Source: Eubacteriaceae bacterium
Lineage (GTDB): Bacteria; Bacillota; Clostridia; Peptostreptococcales; Anaerovoracaceae
Length of the DNA: 64,000 nucleotides
Assembly (NCBI GenBank): GCA_902362805.1
Contig: CABIXY010000008.1
Location: 90,753-154,752, forward strand
Direction: 5' to 3'
The notes under the pieces are model-generated. The model saw only the letters and a program-made list of their open reading frames with translations, did not search any database and was not told the DNA's origin. This document shows, piece after piece, positions 40,832 through 49,127 of the stretch. Each line of letters begins with the position of its first letter. The first letter of the stretch is position 1. Both the position numbers and the translations under genes were made by a program.

Positions 40832-41209
40832 TTAGATTGTTGCTTTCCAGAATCCGTGTAAGTTGCAGTATTCGTAAGCAGCTACTGCCTTTTCCCCGTC
40901 AGCTAGTACAAATTCTGCCTCTGGTTTTCCGGTTGGATCTAAGTGCTTTTCCTGTACGCCCTTATTTGTCTCTAAAAGTATGAATGCGATATGGTGTTCT
41001 TCTGACATAGGGTGTTCAGCACTTCCTACATTGACGATGACCTTGTTTCCTTCTTCTTTGATAAGTGGCACATGCTTTTCTGTTGCCGCATCTGTGGTGT
41101 TTGGTTCGAGCAGCTGCATCGGTTCTCCGCAACATGCCGGCGTAACACCTTTATCTACTACCATCTTAACAATATTTCCACAGTGATTACATTTATATAG
41201 CTTTATCAT
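40832..41209 (-). CDS. dfx: Desulfoferrodoxin (superoxide reductase, 2Fe type)
   Basis: Reduces superoxide to peroxide without making oxygen, the anaerobe alternative to superoxide dismutase. The N-terminal desulforedoxin site is YKCNHCGN with ACCGEP, and the C-terminal catalytic iron site is seen in EKHVPL, HPMSEEHHIAF and YCNLHGFW. The start at 41209 is eight bases after GGAGG; the ATG two codons upstream is too close. A TATAAT (minus strand, 41259-41254) provides the promoter. It is divergent from the Fur-family gene. Confidence 0.95.
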   Translation of the reverse strand: MIKLYKCNHCGNIVKMVVDKGVTPACCGEPMQLLEPNTTDAATEKHVPLIKEEGNKVIVNVGSAEHPMSEEHHIAFILLETNKGVQEKHLDPTGKPEAEFVLADGEKAVAAYEYCNLHGFWKATI

Positions 41210-41304
41210 TTTCATTTCCTCCAGTTGTTTTAAGTGTTTTTAATTATGTTTTTATTATACCTCTATTTTTTTAAATTAAACATGAAAAATTAGTAAATTA
41301 TGGC

Positions 41305-41349
41305 TTGACAACTTGCATAAAGAGAATTATAATAATGATAATCATTATT
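41305..41349 (+). promoter_or_regulatory. Consensus promoter overlapped by a Fur box
   Basis: TTGACA (41305-41310), 17 bases, TATAAT (41328-41333). The perfect 19-base inverted repeat AATAATGATAATCATTATT (41331-41349) starts within the -10 and matches the classical Fur box at 17 of 19 positions. Autoregulation of the downstream Fur-family gene and rubrerythrin is likely. Confidence 0.85.
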
Positions 41350-41372
41350 GATATTGCGAGAAAGGAGCTAGT

Positions 41373-41774
41373 ATGAAATACTCGAGACAACGTAGACTGA
41401 TACTGGATATTGTCAAATCAAATCCTGTTCATCCTACTGCAGAGTGGGTATACCAGCAGGCTCGCGAAGAAATGCCTTCTATCGGCATTGCAACGGTCTA
41501 TCGGAATCTGAACGCCTTAAGTAATATTGGTGAGATTGAGAGAATCTCCAGCGCTGACGGAATTGATAGATTTGATGGGAATGCTGCAGAGCATTATCAT
41601 ATGCAGTGCTGCAAATGTGGTAAATTGATAGACCTGAAAGCGAAAGACACAGCAGCGCTAGAAGAACTGCGCAAGGTAATTAACACTACATTTGATGTAG
41701 CGGGAGAAGATATTACCGTAACAACGACTTTGTTAAGAGGTGTGTGTGACAAGTGTGCAGACACGAAGAATTAG
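41373..41774 (+). CDS. Fur-family metalloregulator (Fur or PerR)
   Basis: Iron- or peroxide-responsive repressor of 133 residues. A winged helix (YSRQRRLILDIVKSNPVHPTA, IGIATVYRNLNALSNIGEI) is followed by a dimerisation domain with two CxxC zinc pairs, CCKCGK and CDKC, and HYHMQC. Gene context with rubrerythrin and desulfoferrodoxin suggests PerR, but the operator is a GATAATGATAATCATTATC-type Fur box rather than the PerR TTATAATTATTATAA pattern, so the sensor type is left open. ATG follows AAAGGAGC. Confidence 0.9.
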   Translation: MKYSRQRRLILDIVKSNPVHPTAEWVYQQAREEMPSIGIATVYRNLNALSNIGEIERISSADGIDRFDGNAAEHYHMQCCKCGKLIDLKAKDTAALEELRKVINTTFDVAGEDITVTTTLLRGVCDKCADTKN

Positions 41775-41801
41775 TTAATTGAAATGTATGGAGGAGAAAC
41801 G

Positions 41802-42338
41802 ATGAAAGATTTAAAAGGAACAAAGACTTTAGAAAACTTAATGACAGCATTTGCTGGAGAATCTCAGGCAAGAAATAAGTATACATATTATGCTTCAAAG
41901 GCAAAGAAGGATGGTTATGTACAGATTCAGAAAATCTTTGAAGAAACTGCAGCAAACGAAAAGGAACATGCTGAACTTTGGTTCAAATTAGCTGTAGGTA
42001 TCGGAACTACAGAAGAAAACCTGATTGCAGCAGCAGAAGGTGAAAACTACGAGTGGACTGAAATGTATGCTGAAATGGCTAAAACCGCAAGAGAAGAAGG
42101 TTTCCCTGAAATCGCAGCACAGATGGAAGGCGTTGCAGCAGTAGAGAAAGAACACGAAGAGAGATATAAGAAATTAGCACAAAACGTAAGAGAAGGCAAA
42201 GTATTTGCGAAGGATGAAGAAGTTTTATGGCAGTGCAGCAACTGTGGACATCAAGTAGTTGGAAAAGAAGCACCGATGATTTGCCCAGTATGTAAGCACC
42301 CACAGGCATACTTCCAGATTAAATCTGAGAATTATTAA
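41802..42338 (+). CDS. rbr: Rubrerythrin
   Basis: NADH peroxidase-type diiron protein that detoxifies hydrogen peroxide in anaerobes. The ferritin-like four-helix domain carries [31 protein letters not shown] and [12 protein letters not shown] as iron ligands, and the C-terminal rubredoxin-like domain has CSNCGH and CPVCKH. The ATG at 41802 is preceded by GGAGGAGAAAC. It follows the Fur-family gene by 27 bases and ends before a terminator. Confidence 0.96.
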   Translation: MKDLKGTKTLENLMTAFAGESQARNKYTYYASKAKKDGYVQIQKIFEETAANEKEHAELWFKLAVGIGTTEENLIAAAEGENYEWTEMYAEMAKTAREEGFPEIAAQMEGVAAVEKEHEERYKKLAQNVREGKVFAKDEEVLWQCSNCGHQVVGKEAPMICPVCKHPQAYFQIKSENY

Positions 42339-42425
42339 TCTAAGAAGCGCCTATTCCGTTAGGAATGGAATGTCTATTTGACCAAGCCGACTAGTATCCA
42401 AAAATAAATTTAATCGACACAAAAG

Positions 42426-42466
42426 AAAGAGGGATGGACTTTGAGCAGAGTACATCCCTTTTTCTT
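42426..42466 (+). terminator. Terminator of fur-rbr unit
   Basis: AAAGAGGGATG (42426-42436) pairs with CATCCCTTTTT (42453-42463). Between here and the next gene (42467-42656) lies a promoter and a frame end, FNAFTAVDNPADKDYHEIIV (stop near 42570), that may be a gene remnant. Confidence 0.8.
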
Positions 42467-42526
42467 GTATTCAGGAAATAAAAATATCAATTGAAGAGGG
42501 ATAGATATTCAATGCTTTTACCGCGG

Positions 42527-42555
42527 TTGACAACCCGGCTGATAAAGACTATCAT
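42527..42555 (+). promoter_or_regulatory. Promoter of DUF2284 gene
   Basis: TTGACA (42527-42532), 17 bases, TATCAT (42550-42555). Confidence 0.65.
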
Positions 42556-42656
42556 GAAATCATAGTGTAAAGCGGTGAGGAGAAGTCAAAAGAGGCAGAC
42601 GTGAAAACAGAAAGAACTTATTCTAATAGCTGATAAATAGAAAAGAGGGATTGAAG

Positions 42657-43202
42657 GTGACGGATTACGAAGTTCTAAAACTGGCCAAAGATGCTGGTAT
42701 CGACAAGGCGGCAATCGTGGACGCCGATGATTTGATTTTCGAATACGATTTTCGGAAATACTGCGAAATGAATAACTGTGGAAACTATGGGAAGAATTAC
42801 GGTTGTCCGCCTGATTGTGGGACGCCAGAGGAAATGGAAGCGAAAGCGCGGAAATACCAGAAAGCTTTGGTATTGCAGACCATTCAGCCCGTAAATGACA
42901 TCACTGATGGTCAAGAGACGGGACCGCTGAAGAAGAAGCACAATACTGTAGTCAGAAGATTTATGGACCAGTTAGCTGAATCGGGGATTGAAGGTCTGCC
43001 CATTATGGCAGGACCTTGCAGCGCGTGCAAGACCTGTGCAAAGACAGAAGGAAACCCTTGCAGATTTCCGGAACGTGTGGCTTCTTGTCTATCTGCCTAT
43101 GGGATCAATGTGGCGAAATTATGCGAAACGTGCAAGATTCCCTGGGACTACGGTGTACATAAGGTTGGATTTTTTGCAATATATATGATGGGAGAAAAAT
43201 AA
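42657..43202 (+). CDS. DUF2284 cysteine-rich metal-binding protein
   Basis: Protein of 181 residues with a predicted metal or iron-sulfur role. Cysteine groups are CEMNNCGNYGKNYGCPPDCG near the N-terminus, GPCSACKTCAKTEGNPCRFP, and KLCETCKIPW, the DUF2284 pattern. Function in cells is not known. The start is taken as GTG 42657, seven bases after GAGGGA; a TTG at 42651 is too close. The flippase gene follows after 16 bases. Confidence 0.82.
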   Translation: MTDYEVLKLAKDAGIDKAAIVDADDLIFEYDFRKYCEMNNCGNYGKNYGCPPDCGTPEEMEAKARKYQKALVLQTIQPVNDITDGQETGPLKKKHNTVVRRFMDQLAESGIEGLPIMAGPCSACKTCAKTEGNPCRFPERVASCLSAYGINVAKLCETCKIPWDYGVHKVGFFAIYMMGEK

Positions 43203-43218
43203 GCGGGGACAAGAATTC

Positions 43219-44805
43219 ATGTCGGAAAAAAGAAATTTTATCAAGGGGGCGGCGATTCTAAGCATTTCGGGTATCATCGTAAAGCTGCTGGGGGCGGCCC
43301 TCCGAATCCCTCTTTCAAATAAGATTGGCGCTGGAATGGCATATTATAATGTTGCTTACACTATATATGCCATCTTTTTGGTACTGGCGACAGCGGGGAT
43401 TCCTGTGGCTATTTCCAGATTGGTCTCTGAACGGCTTTCCATGGGCAACGGAAAAGGGGCCCACAAGGTTTTTTCTACAGCTCTGAAACTGATGCTGGCC
43501 ATCGGTTTGGGGTCTTTTGCCATCTGCTATTTTGGCGCAGGTGTGATTTCAGAATTGATCAAAATTCCCGATGCAGAAATTTCTTTAAAAGCCATTGCCC
43601 CGGCGTTGTGTATCGTGCCGATGCTGTCTGCCTTCAGAGGCTATTTTCAAGGGCGGCAAAATATGACGCCTACGGCGGTTTCTGAGATCGGAGAGCAGGT
43701 GGTTCGCGTTATCGTGGGGCTGGGCCTTGGATTCTCCCTTTATCGTTATGGTCTCGACGTAGCGGCGGCAGGCGCTACCTTTGGTGCAGGGGCAGGAGCC
43801 CTTGTGGGGATTTTAATTATTGTCACTATTTATCTCATCGATGGACGAAGACGGGAAGCCAGACAATTGAGGATGTCAGGCCAGGAAGAGTCACAGGGAA
43901 CCATACTGAAGAAGATCGCCTGGATTGCGGTACCGATTATTATCGGGGCTGAGATCATGCCAATTATGTCTACCATCGATACGTCTATTATCGTGGCCAG
44001 ACTGCAAGCGACAGGCTGGAGCGCTGAAGAGGCTTTGGATTTATACAGCCAGTATGGCGCTTATTGTGATACGCTGATTTCATTGCCGCAGACATTTACT
44101 CAGGCTCTTGCGGTGAGCCTGGTGCCGTCGATCGCCGCTTTTTTCTGGCAGAACAAAATAGAAAAAGTAAATGACAATATAAAAATCAGCATGCGGCTGA
44201 CTATGATTATGGCATGTCCTTGTGCAGTGGGTCTTTTTGTGCTGGCGCGGCCGATTTTGACCCTGCTGTATCCGGATCAATTGGAAAGCGCTCTTACAGC
44301 AGTGCCGACGCTGAGAGTGATGACTGTCGGCGTGATTTTGCTGGCAATTTCTCAGACGACAACGGGTGCTTTGCAGTCGATTGACAGACAGATGAATCCG
44401 GTGAAGAATCTGGCTATTGGTGCCTGTGCAAAGGTAGTGATTACGTATGTGCTGGTCGGCGTTACAGCTATCAATGTGAAAGGCGCGGCTATCGGAACGA
44501 ATGCAGCCTATCTTATCGCTTTGCTTCTCAACATGCGCTCTGTAAAAAAGAGCACGGGTGTAAAGTTTGATTTCGTCCTCACTTATGTGAAACCCATGGT
44601 GGCTTCTCTGATCATGGGCGTCTGTGTCTATGCGTCTTATATATTGCTTCTAGGTTATACTAGGGATTATATTGCTACAATAGTGAGCATCCTTGCGGGA
44701 ATTGCTGTTTATGCAGTGACCATTCTCAGACTAGGCGCAATTTCGGTTGAAGAGTTAAAAATGGTTCCCTGCGGAGAGATTATGATAAAACTTTTTCGCT
44801 TGTAA
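43219..44805 (+). CDS. MOP-superfamily lipid flippase (SpoVB/MurJ-like)
   Basis: Polytopic membrane protein of 528 residues with about 14 hydrophobic segments. The N-terminal FIKGAAILSISGIIVKLLGA and ALRIPLSNKIGAGMAYYN, and SAFRGYFQGRQNMTPTAVSEIGEQ, are signatures of the SpoVB/YtgP branch, which includes lipid II flippases and a spore cortex protein. Whether it serves vegetative wall synthesis or the cortex cannot be told. It is probably cotranscribed with the DUF2284 gene and ends before a terminator. Confidence 0.88.
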   Translation: MSEKRNFIKGAAILSISGIIVKLLGAALRIPLSNKIGAGMAYYNVAYTIYAIFLVLATAGIPVAISRLVSERLSMGNGKGAHKVFSTALKLMLAIGLGSFAICYFGAGVISELIKIPDAEISLKAIAPALCIVPMLSAFRGYFQGRQNMTPTAVSEIGEQVVRVIVGLGLGFSLYRYGLDVAAAGATFGAGAGALVGILIIVTIYLIDGRRREARQLRMSGQEESQGTILKKIAWIAVPIIIGAEIMPIMSTIDTSIIVARLQATGWSAEEALDLYSQYGAYCDTLISLPQTFTQALAVSLVPSIAAFFWQNKIEKVNDNIKISMRLTMIMACPCAVGLFVLARPILTLLYPDQLESALTAVPTLRVMTVGVILLAISQTTTGALQSIDRQMNPVKNLAIGACAKVVITYVLVGVTAINVKGAAIGTNAAYLIALLLNMRSVKKSTGVKFDFVLTYVKPMVASLIMGVCVYASYILLLGYTRDYIATIVSILAGIAVYAVTILRLGAISVEELKMVPCGEIMIKLFRL

Positions 44806-44925
44806 GGGCCTTGAGCGCGGGACTAGCTCCCTATGTGCCGGCTGTGCTGTTTTTGGTTGCGCTGCTGCTTTGTCGTGCTCGGGTCGTGTATTCAGGTAAT
44901 GTGCAAATAACGATTGAAAATACAT

Positions 44926-44966
44926 AAAAAAGGCGGAGGCAGCAGCCAAGCTGGCTGCGCCTTTTT
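44926..44966 (+). terminator. Terminator downstream of flippase gene
   Basis: AAAAAGGC (44928-44935) and GCCTTTTT (44958-44965) close a stem that also contains GCAGC/GCTGC. The 120 bases between the flippase stop and this hairpin hold no gene. Confidence 0.8.
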
Positions 44967-45085
44967 GCAGCCGATTTAGAAACGCCAGGATACGTGTGTA
45001 GATGTTGGGAACGAAAGCGATTGAAATTACTTCATTAGGAGACCAAAAAAAATAGAAAATCGTCCAAACTTTTTTAAAAAAACTC

Positions 45086-45114
45086 TTGCAATATTGACAA
45101 ACATCATATATACT
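45086..45114 (+). promoter_or_regulatory. Main promoter of S10 operon
   Basis: TTGCAA (45086-45091), 17 bases, TATACT (45109-45114). A TTGACA within the spacer is too close to the -10 to be used with it. Confidence 0.7.
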
Positions 45115-45120
45115 AAAAAG

Positions 45121-45506
45121 GCTTGCTTAAGGCGATGAAGTAGGAAGTTGCTGAGCTATCAGGTAATTTCTACGGAGAATTGTCCCCACCAGATGGGGGC
45201 GAAGGTGTTCGCCGACTTTTATTCTGTGTAAAAAATAAAGAAACGCACGGAGCCGTGTGCAAAGTAAGAAAAGTATGCATGACGGAGCTAAAGCTCCCAT
45301 GCACACATGTCGCCCACAAGGGGCGACGCTTCGCAAGTTACTTTTCTTGAAACTCCGTCAATATCGTCACATGAGATATTGACTGCGTTATAAGCAAACC
45401 ACCGCACACGTTACAAAGTGGGCACTTGACCGGAATGGTTCCGTTTGAGAGAGAACCCCTTGTACAAGCATAGCGAAAACAGTACAAAAAATTCAGGAGG
45501 AAGAAA
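45121..45506 (+). promoter_or_regulatory. Long structured leader of S10 operon
   Basis: About 385 bases between the promoter and rpsJ contain no gene but many stems: GCACGG/CCGTGTGC, a long arm AAGAAAAGT (45268-45276) with ACTTTTCTT enclosing GGAGCT/AGCTCC, TGCATG/CATGCA and GTCGCCC/GGGGCGAC, then GTCAATATC/GATATTGAC (about 45357-45383). Such a leader could mediate feedback by a ribosomal protein, as L4 does in enterobacteria, though no L4 site is proven. Confidence 0.55.
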
Positions 45507-45818
45507 ATGAGCGAATTACAGAAAATCAGAATTAAGCTTAAGGCCTATGACCACGCGTTATTAGACCAGTCAGCAGCGAAGATTGTAGAAACAGCTAAGA
45601 AAACTGGCGCAGACGTTTCTGGACCGATTCCGCTACCGACAGAGAAAGAAGTTGTTACAATCTTGAGAGCTGTACACAAATACAAGGACAGCAGAGAACA
45701 GTTTGAACAGAGAACACACAAGAGATTGATCGACATCACAAACGCTACACTGCAGACAACAGATGCTTTAACGAAGCTTGACTTACCTGCAGGCGTAGAT
45801 ATCGAAATTAAGCTGTAA
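45507..45818 (+). CDS. rpsJ: Ribosomal protein S10
   Basis: Small-subunit protein S10 (NusE), also part of transcription antitermination complexes. [32 protein letters not shown] and RTHKRLIDI are diagnostic; length 103 is standard. First gene of the S10 operon, behind a long structured leader. The 214-base gap to rplC, filled by a repeat element, is exceptional for this operon. Confidence 0.99.
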   Translation: MSELQKIRIKLKAYDHALLDQSAAKIVETAKKTGADVSGPIPLPTEKEVVTILRAVHKYKDSREQFEQRTHKRLIDITNATLQTTDALTKLDLPAGVDIEIKL

Positions 45819-45849
45819 AGTATGGTATTAAGGGTACTCCCCTTAGTAA

Positions 45850-46006
45850 GATTGCATGAGAGTGGAATCTGCCAAGGCTCTCCTGTGTGAGCATGCGCAG
45901 AGTTCAGCGATCGATTCCAGCCAGAACAAGTTTTGGGGAATCTTCGCAGGAGACCTGCCGTCGATTTGTTACAAATCGGGTCAGGGCTTCCAAAACCAGG
46001 GCAATC
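45850..46006 (+). repeat. Structured repeat element, copy 3 of 3, inside S10 operon
   Basis: Closing stem GATTGC/GCAATC (45850-45855, 46001-46006); hairpin I GATTCC/GGAATC (45913-45918, 45937-45942) with CCAGAAC/GTTTTGG (45921-45927, 45930-45936); linker GCAGGAGACCTGCC (45946-45959); hairpin II CGATTTGT/ACAAATCG (45962-45969, 45971-45978); tail GGGTCAGGGCTTC (45978-45990). It fills the rpsJ-rplC gap and must be transcribed with the operon. Confidence 0.7.
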
Positions 46007-46032
46007 CGCTGTAAGAATTAGGAGGAAATTAT

Positions 46033-46668
46033 ATGAAAGCAATTTTAGGCAAGAAAATCGGAATGACTCAGATTTTCGCAGAAACAGGAGAAGTGATTCC
46101 TGTAACAGTTATCCAAGCCGGTCCTGAAGTTGTAACGCAGATCAAGACAGTTGAGACTGACGGTTACAATGCAGTACAGGTCGGATTCGAAGATCAGAAA
46201 GCTCACAGAGTTAACAAACCTTTGACTGGACACTTTGAAAAGAGTGGCGCTCCGCTGAAGAAGCACTTAGCTGAATTCAGAGTAGAAGAGGGTGAAACTT
46301 ACGAATTAGGACAGGTAATCACTGTTGCTGATTTCGAAGAAGGCAAGAAACTGGACGTTACCGGTACTTCCAAAGGTAAAGGAACCCAGGGTAACATCAA
46401 GAGACATGGACACCACAGAGGTCCGATGACTCACGGTTCAAAGCACAAGAGATTGGCTGGCGCATTGGCCGCTGGTACTTATCCTTCAAGAGTATTCAAG
46501 GGTAATGCTGGTCCGGGCAGAATGGGCCGCGAAACTGTTACAGTACAGAACGTTGTTTTAGCAAAAGTTGACATTGACAGAAATCTGATGCTGGTCAGGG
46601 GCGCAGTTCCCGGCGGCAAAGGCAGTCTGGTAAGAATCCAGTACGCTGTCAAAGGTCAGGACAAATAG
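46033..46668 (+). CDS. rplC: Ribosomal protein L3
   Basis: Large-subunit assembly initiator protein near the peptidyl transferase centre. KAILGKKIGMTQIF, HGHHRGPMTHGSKHKR (Gln/His loop region) and AGPGRMGRETVTVQN are family marks; 211 residues. GGAGGAAATT precedes the ATG. It is separated from rpsJ by the repeat element but otherwise continues the operon into rplD. Confidence 0.99.
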   Translation: MKAILGKKIGMTQIFAETGEVIPVTVIQAGPEVVTQIKTVETDGYNAVQVGFEDQKAHRVNKPLTGHFEKSGAPLKKHLAEFRVEEGETYELGQVITVADFEEGKKLDVTGTSKGKGTQGNIKRHGHHRGPMTHGSKHKRLAGALAAGTYPSRVFKGNAGPGRMGRETVTVQNVVLAKVDIDRNLMLVRGAVPGGKGSLVRIQYAVKGQDK

Positions 46669-46697
46669 AATAGACTTCAGAAAGGAGGAAGCACACA

Positions 46698-47321
46698 ATG
46701 GCAAAAGTAACTATGCTTAACATGGCCGGAACTGAAGCCGGAACAATTGAGCTTAAAGACGAAATATTTGGTATCGAGCCAAACGCTAACGCTGTTCACG
46801 CAGTCGTTGTAAATTATCTGGCAAACCAGAGACAGGGCACTCAGTCAGCAAAGACGAGAGGCGAAGTCAGAGGAGGCGGAAGAAAGCCTTTCAGACAGAA
46901 GGGAACTGGTCGTCATAGACAGGGAAGCACTACTGACCCTTCACAGGTAGGAGGCGGTATTGCATTCGCTCCAAAGCCAAGAGATTACAGATATACAGTG
47001 CCTAAGAAGTTAAAGAGACTGGCTATGAAGTCAGCGCTTTCTGCAAAGGTACAGGATAACGAAATCATCGTTTTAGACGATTTAAAATTTGATGCTCCTA
47101 AGACTAAGGAAATGGTAAAGGTTTTAGAGAACGTCAAAGCAAATAAGAAAGCATTGATCATCACTGCTGAAAAAGACGACAATATTATAAAGTCAGCAGC
47201 GAACATTCCGGGAGTAAGAACTGCTCTTGTAGGAACTATGAATGTTTATGAAATCATAAACTACAACAGCTTCATCGTAACAAAAGAAGCAATCGAAAAA
47301 ATTGAGGAGGTGTACTTATAA
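46698..47321 (+). CDS. rplD: Ribosomal protein L4
   Basis: Large-subunit protein lining the exit tunnel. The extended loop [20 protein letters not shown] and [20 protein letters not shown] is clear, in a 207-residue protein. In enterobacteria L4 represses the S10 operon through its leader; whether it acts on the leader here is open. The stop overlaps the rplW start by one base (TAATG). Confidence 0.99.
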   Translation: MAKVTMLNMAGTEAGTIELKDEIFGIEPNANAVHAVVVNYLANQRQGTQSAKTRGEVRGGGRKPFRQKGTGRHRQGSTTDPSQVGGGIAFAPKPRDYRYTVPKKLKRLAMKSALSAKVQDNEIIVLDDLKFDAPKTKEMVKVLENVKANKKALIITAEKDDNIIKSAANIPGVRTALVGTMNVYEIINYNSFIVTKEAIEKIEEVYL

Positions 47322-47611
47322 TGAGATCTGCATACGACGTAATTATCAAGCCTGTCATTTCAGAGCAGAGCATGGATCAAGCGCAAGAAAAGAAGTACAC
47401 ATTCAAAGTTGCAACAGACGCTAACAAAACGCAGGTTAAATTAGCAGTTGAAGAAATCTTTGGTGTTGAAGTTAAAAGAGTAAACATTATGAACGTTGAC
47501 GGCAAAATGAAGAGAATGGGAAGAACCATGGGTAAGACTCCGGCTTACAAGAAAGCGATTATTACGCTTACTGAAGGAAGCAAGGAAATCGAGTTCTTCC
47601 AGGGTCTGTAA
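47321..47611 (+). CDS. rplW: Ribosomal protein L23
   Basis: Exit-tunnel rim protein that docks signal recognition particle and trigger factor. [39 protein letters not shown] and the loop [17 protein letters not shown] are typical; 96 residues. GGAGGTG in the end of rplD serves as ribosome site, indicating translational coupling. Confidence 0.98.
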   Translation: MRSAYDVIIKPVISEQSMDQAQEKKYTFKVATDANKTQVKLAVEEIFGVEVKRVNIMNVDGKMKRMGRTMGKTPAYKKAIITLTEGSKEIEFFQGL

Positions 47612-47629
47612 TATAGGAGGTAGGCACAA

Positions 47630-48463
47630 ATGGGAATTAAAAAATATAATCCGACTACTCCTGGCTTAAGAGGTATGACAGTTTCTACTTTCGAAGAGAT
47701 TACTACGAATAAACCGGAGAAATCTCTTACAGAAACTCTAAAGAAACACTCAGGAAGAAATGTCAGAGGTAAGATCACTGTAAGACATAGAGGCGGTGGT
47801 ACTAGACCAAAGTACAGAATCATCGACTTTAAGAGAAGAAAAGACGACATTCCAGGAACAGTTAAGACAATCGAGTACGATCCAAACAGAAGCGCGAACA
47901 TCGCATTGATTTTCTACGCTGATGGCGAAAAGAGATATATCATTGCTCCAAACAAATTAAAAGTAGGAGATGTTATCTACTCAGGTCCAGAAGCAGATAT
48001 CCAGGTTGGAAATGCACTTCCAATCGCCAACATCCCAGTTGGTACAATGATTCACAACATCGAGTTAAAGCCAGGTAAAGGCGGACAGCTTGCAAGATCT
48101 GCAGGTAACGGCGCACAGCTGATGGCGAAAGAAGATAAATATGCTCAGGTAAGACTGCCTTCCGGAGAAGTGAGAAAAGTTCTGATCCAGTGTAGAGCAA
48201 CCGTCGGAGAAGTTGGAAACATCGATCACTCCAACATCCAGATTGGTAAAGCGGGTAGAAAGAGACACATGGGCTGGAGACCTACTGTAAGAGGTTCCGT
48301 AATGAACCCTAACGACCATCCACACGGCGGTGGTGAAGGTAGAGCACCAGTTGGACGTAAGAGCCCAGTTACTCCTTGGGGTAAACCTGCTCTTGGCTAC
48401 AAGACGAGGAAGAAGAACAAAGCTTCCAATCAGTATATCGTAAAGAGAAGAAATGAAAAATAA
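47630..48463 (+). CDS. rplB: Ribosomal protein L2
   Basis: Core large-subunit protein needed for subunit joining and peptidyl transfer. [20 protein letters not shown] at the N-terminus, [17 protein letters not shown], and the C-terminal [20 protein letters not shown] with the conserved histidine are present; 277 residues is standard. TAGGAGG lies ahead of the ATG. Confidence 0.99.
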   Translation: MGIKKYNPTTPGLRGMTVSTFEEITTNKPEKSLTETLKKHSGRNVRGKITVRHRGGGTRPKYRIIDFKRRKDDIPGTVKTIEYDPNRSANIALIFYADGEKRYIIAPNKLKVGDVIYSGPEADIQVGNALPIANIPVGTMIHNIELKPGKGGQLARSAGNGAQLMAKEDKYAQVRLPSGEVRKVLIQCRATVGEVGNIDHSNIQIGKAGRKRHMGWRPTVRGSVMNPNDHPHGGGEGRAPVGRKSPVTPWGKPALGYKTRKKNKASNQYIVKRRNEK

Positions 48464-48479
48464 GGAAGGAGCATAGATA

Positions 48480-48758
48480 ATGGGTAGATCACTTAAAAAA
48501 GGTCCTTTCGTAGACGTTAAGCTGTTAAAGGCGATTGAAGCTATGAATGAAGCTAACGAAAAGAAAGTTATCAAGACATGGTCAAGACCATCCACTATAT
48601 TCCCACAGATGGTGGGTCACACAATTGCAGTCCATGACGGTAGAAAACATGTTCCAGTATATATTACAGAAGACATGGTAGGCCATAAGCTTGGAGAATT
48701 CGCTCCAACCAGAACCTACAGAGGCCACGCTGCAGATAAGTCATCAAAAGTTAGATAA
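48480..48758 (+). CDS. rpsS: Ribosomal protein S19
   Basis: Small-subunit head protein contacting S13 and t[37 protein letters not shown] and [17 protein letters not shown] are diagnostic; 92 residues. GGAAGGAG precedes the ATG. Sixteen bases separate it from rplB. Confidence 0.99.
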   Translation: MGRSLKKGPFVDVKLLKAIEAMNEANEKKVIKTWSRPSTIFPQMVGHTIAVHDGRKHVPVYITEDMVGHKLGEFAPTRTYRGHAADKSSKVR

Positions 48759-48774
48759 GAAAAGGAGATAAAAA

Positions 48775-49110
48775 ATGGAAGCAAAAGCAATTGCAAAATA
48801 CGTAAGAATGTCTCCTATCAAGCTGAAGCCTGTTACAGATTTAGTAAGAGGTAAGGATTTAAACGAGGCGCTTACAATTCTGAAGTTTACACCTGGTAAA
48901 GGTTCAGAAATAATTGAGAAAGTTGTAAAGTCTGCTGCTGCAAATGCAGAAAACAACTTTGACATGAATCCAGATAATTTATACGTTGCAGAAGTATATG
49001 CTCATCAAGGCCCTACAATGAAGAGATGGAGAGCCGGTTCACAAGGTAGAGCATCAATCATCCTGAAGAGATCAAGCCACGTTGGCGTAACTCTGAAGGA
49101 AAGAGACTAA
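48775..49110 (+). CDS. rplV: Ribosomal protein L22
   Basis: Tunnel-lining large-subunit protein. AIAKYVRMSPIKLKPVTDLVRG, and the beta-hairpin region AHQGPTMKRWRAGSQGRASIIL with following KRSSHVGVTL, identify it; 111 residues. The hairpin is where macrolide-resistance changes occur in other species; nothing unusual is seen here. Confidence 0.98.
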   Translation: MEAKAIAKYVRMSPIKLKPVTDLVRGKDLNEALTILKFTPGKGSEIIEKVVKSAAANAENNFDMNPDNLYVAEVYAHQGPTMKRWRAGSQGRASIILKRSSHVGVTLKERD

Positions 49111-49127
49111 GATAGGAGGTTCATTGA

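Noticed and set aside
41373..41774. Firm PerR assignment
   Set aside because: Gene context suggests PerR but the operator is Fur-like, so only the family is called.
44840..44925. 25-codon cysteine-rich frame before the S10 promoter
   Set aside because: No ribosome site and unusual composition; probably chance.
45127..45336. 69-codon minus-strand frame in the S10 leader
   Set aside because: It lies antisense to a structured leader, with no ribosome site.
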